Source: CAMCFD01 sp965661355
Lineage (GTDB): Bacteria > Pseudomonadota > Alphaproteobacteria > Rickettsiales > UBA1997
Assembly: GCA_965661355.1 (NCBI GenBank)
Contig: CBFIDI010000027.1
Coordinates: forward strand, 1 to 17,323
DNA: 17,323 bases
Direction: 5' to 3'
Each line of letters starts with the position of its first letter. The first letter of the stretch is position 1. A program made the position numbers and the translations under genes. Under the pieces are notes generated by a model. It saw only the letters and a program-made list of their open reading frames with translations, was not told the origin of the DNA and searched no databases. Positions 15,320 through 17,323 of this stretch are shown in pieces.

Positions 15320-16339
15320 ATGAAAGTTTTTTACGATAAGGACGCAGACATAAATATTATTAAATCAAAAAAAGTTGCCATAATTGGCTACGGAAGTCAA
15401 GCCCACGCCCATGCAAAAAATTTGCGTGACAGCGGTGTTGAAAATGTTAAAATTGCACTTCGCCAAGGTTCTTCTTCAATTGAAAAGGCGCAAGATTCTG
15501 GTTTTGAAGTTTTGACCAATCAAGAAGCTGCTGCTTGGGCTGATTTAATAATGGTTTTGGCCCCTGATGAAAGTCAAGCTGATATTTATAAGCAAGATCT
15601 TGAAGCAAACATGAAAGAGGGTGCGGTTTTGGCTTTTGCCCATGGTTTAAATGTTCATTTTAATTTAATTGAGCCACGCGCTGACATAGATGTTGTCATG
15701 ATTGCTCCAAAGGGCCCTGGTCACACGGTGCGCGGCGAATTTGTTAAAAAAGGCGGCGTTCCTTGTTTGGTTGCAATTGACCAAGATAAATCAGGCAACG
15801 CTCTTGACATTGCGCTTTCTTACGCTTGTGCAATTGGCGGTGGAAAATCAGGAATTATTCAAACCAGCTTTAAAGAAGAATGCGAAACTGATCTTTTTGG
15901 CGAACAAGCTGTTTTATGTGGCGGCGTTACTGCGTTAATTCAAGCTGGGTTTGAAACTTTAACCGAAGCTGGATACGCTCCAGAAATGGCATATTTCGAA
16001 TGTTTGCACGAAATGAAATTAATTGTCGATTTACTTTACGAAGGCGGAATTTCAAATATGCGTTATTCAATTTCTAACACGGCCGAATATGGCGATTTAA
16101 CACGCGGACCAAGGGTTGTTAATAAGCAAACTAAAGAAGAAATGAAAAAAATCTTAGAAGAAATTCAGTCAGGACAATTTGTTAAAGAATTTATGACAGA
16201 CTTAAAAAGTGGCGCCAAAAACTTTAACGATCTTAGAAAAAAAGGCGAACAGCATAAAATTGAAGCAACGGGCCAAAAATTGCGTGAAATGATGCCGTGG
16301 ATTTCGCAAAATAAATTAGTTGACAAAAAATCAAACTAA
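15320..16339 (+). CDS. ilvC: Ketol-acid reductoisomerase IlvC (class I)
   Basis: NADPH- and Mg-dependent enzyme of valine, leucine and isoleucine synthesis: it isomerises and reduces acetolactate or acetohydroxybutyrate. The 339-residue length is typical of the short class I form. The Rossmann motif is GYGSQAHAHA (23-32), with a coenzyme-selecting loop at RQGSSS (48-53). Catalytic and metal residues are present: His108, KGPGH (131-135), Asp191 and Glu195 in ETDLFGEQ, Glu227 and Glu231 in ECLHE, and Ser252 in SISNTAEYGD. It stands alone, with its own promoter and terminator; ilvB/ilvN, often its neighbours, are not in the window. The ribosome-binding site is weak. Confidence 0.98.
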   Translation: MKVFYDKDADINIIKSKKVAIIGYGSQAHAHAKNLRDSGVENVKIALRQGSSSIEKAQDSGFEVLTNQEAAAWADLIMVLAPDESQADIYKQDLEANMKEGAVLAFAHGLNVHFNLIEPRADIDVVMIAPKGPGHTVRGEFVKKGGVPCLVAIDQDKSGNALDIALSYACAIGGGKSGIIQTSFKEECETDLFGEQAVLCGGVTALIQAGFETLTEAGYAPEMAYFECLHEMKLIVDLLYEGGISNMRYSISNTAEYGDLTRGPRVVNKQTKEEMKKILEEIQSGQFVKEFMTDLKSGAKNFNDLRKKGEQHKIEATGQKLREMMPWISQNKLVDKKSN

Positions 16340-16367
16340 TTAAACCAAAGCTACTAAAATCTATTTT

Positions 16368-16409
16368 AAAAAGGGTTAGGCTAGAATATTCTAGTCTAAC
16401 CCTTTTTTT
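16368..16409 (+). terminator. Strong intrinsic terminator of ilvC
   Basis: The arm AAGGGTTAGGCTAGAAT (16371-16387) pairs with ATTCTAGTCTAACCCTT (16388-16404) with a single G.T pair. The innermost bases form the loop, and a T-run follows to 16409. The A-run before the stem also pairs with the T-run, so it could stop transcription from both sides. Confidence 0.9.
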
Positions 16410-16922
16410 ATGCTTGTTTTTAAAATTATAAATTCTTTTTATAAGAAATAAATAAAAAGCTCTAAAAATCTATAAGAAAAACATGAATAACCGCGGGCTT
16501 TAAAGGCATTTTTATCTTTAAATGGCAAATTATCTTATGGCGTATCTTTAAACTTAATATGAAAATAAAATATTTTTAACAAAAAGTGATTATTAAAATC
16601 CAACGATGCTTTATGCTTGTGCATTTTGAGTTTTTATGATTATTTTTTGTGAAAACAAGATAAAATTCTAATATTAAGCTTAAAGATATTATTTGATTTT
16701 ATGTTAAATTCAAAATTCAAATACCAACTTTATATCGTTTTAACTTTTTATGGTAATTCGCTTTTATTAAGCAATCTATTAACAAAAACAATTCATAATA
16801 AGCGAAATATATAAGTTTCTTATGATTTAAAATTAAAGGAAATGAAAGTACTAAAGTTACTTTACAGATTTACAATTGTCATAAGGCTAAAGAAAGTTTT
16901 AAATTATTTTTTAATTTATTTC
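16410..16922. other. Gene-free spacer between ilvC and the right-edge gene
   Basis: About 510 bp of AT-rich DNA without a supported ORF or RNA. One weak dyad (TTTAAAG with CTTTAAA around 16500-16525) is the only structure I noticed. Confidence 0.45.
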
Positions 16923-16951
16923 TTGTCCAAAGTCTAAAAATATGTTACAAT
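16923..16951 (+). promoter_or_regulatory. Predicted promoter of the right-edge gene
   Basis: TTGTCC (16923-16928), a 17-bp spacer and TACAAT (16946-16951). It would give a leader of about 95 nt before the ATG at 17054, longer than for other genes here. Confidence 0.42.
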
Positions 16952-17053
16952 AGAAGCTAGCTAATATTTTTTGAATTTTTTACAAAGATTTAAGCGGTTA
17001 ACAATAAATTTAAAAATTAGAATAAATTATTAATTAAAATTAAATAAGAAATT

Positions 17054-17323
17054 ATGATTATTGCAGCAAAATTAGATGACGCTTTAAAATTTGGCTTAAG
17101 AAGTCCTCAGAGCTCGGGGAGCGTTCCATCGTACAAAGATATTGTACAACCTCTTGAGAATGAAAGGAGTAGAGTAGGTACTGGGGTGGTTAATTCTGGG
17201 CTTTTTGAATCATCAGACGAAATTAATAAAGCAGTAAGAGAGCTAGATGTCTTAATAGGTGAAGTTGTTGAAATAGCTGAAAGGCTTGATACTAATACAG
17301 AGGGAAGAGATGTAGAAGGATTG
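17054..17323 (+). CDS. Unrecognised protein, N-terminal 90 residues only
   Basis: The frame opens with ATG at 17054 (MIIAAKLDDALKFGLRSPQS) behind a weak AAGAA ribosome-binding site and stays open to the window edge, 90 codons. I do not recognise it. There is no signal peptide or membrane segment. The segment at residues 16-50 is rich in Ser, Gly and Pro, and residues 55-90 are acidic and probably helical (EINKAVRELDVLIGEVVEIAERLD). It contains no Cys, Trp or His. Codon use differs from the other genes: AGG, GGG, CTA and GTA are frequent in this short stretch, and local GC is higher. That suggests a recently acquired or fast-evolving gene, for instance a secreted effector or cytosolic accessory protein; this is inference from composition alone. 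Confidence 0.65.
   Translation, partial: MIIAAKLDDALKFGLRSPQSSGSVPSYKDIVQPLENERSRVGTGVVNSGLFESSDEINKAVRELDVLIGEVVEIAERLDTNTEGRDVEGL

Noticed and set aside
1..17323. CRISPR array, prophage, toxin-antitoxin or known defence system
   Set aside because: No spaced repeat array, no integrase, Cas, restriction or toxin-like protein could be recognised on either strand.

Overview
The window is AT-rich DNA, very AT-rich between genes, and reads as a low-GC alphaproteobacterium. Three things point there: a membrane-anchored Tim44-like protein (8157-8852), a MidA-type methyltransferase, and a small secreted Cys protein of an alphaproteobacterial style. Roughly 28% of the window is non-coding, with long gene-free spacers, a look known from Rickettsiales and related host-associated lineages. 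However, ilvC (branched-chain amino acid synthesis) and bioB (biotin synthesis) are intact, which argues against a strongly reduced obligate intracellular parasite. A free-living, early-branching or only mildly reduced Rickettsiales-like organism is my best guess. This is inference, because no species-level marker such as rRNA is present.

Layout from left to right. 1-2574 (-): aconitase acnA, cut at its C-terminus by the window edge. 2842-3324 (-): secreted Cys-rich protein of unknown function. 3767-4324 (-): peptidyl-tRNA hydrolase, divergent from 4659-6500 (+): translational GTPase TypA/BipA. 6501-7494: about 1 kb without a gene. 7495-8980 (-): tRNA-Gly(TCC), tRNA-Tyr(GTA), a Tim44-like protein and tRNA-His(GTG). 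8981-9388: spacer with a striking paired repeat built around TAGCGCGCTA. 9389-12386 (-): an operon-like run, read in the order midA, bioB, small membrane protein, ridA. 12756-14623 (-): two tandem paralogous type IV pilin-like proteins carrying a LamG/concanavalin-like domain. 15320-16339 (+): ilvC with its own extended -10 promoter and a strong intrinsic terminator. 17054-17323 (+): start of an unrecognised gene that runs off the right edge.

Most genes are single-gene units with housekeeping roles: TCA cycle, ribosome rescue and translation, cofactor and amino-acid synthesis. Good sigma70-type promoters with a 17-bp spacer lie in front of acnA, the secreted protein, pth, typA, tRNA-Gly, tRNA-Tyr, the pilin pair and the right-edge gene. 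They help decide starts for pth and typA. The accessory part is the tandem pilin/LamG pair, the secreted Cys protein and the right-edge ORF; these and the 9218-9366 repeat deserve a second look. I see no CRISPR array, transposase, phage gene or recognisable defence system.
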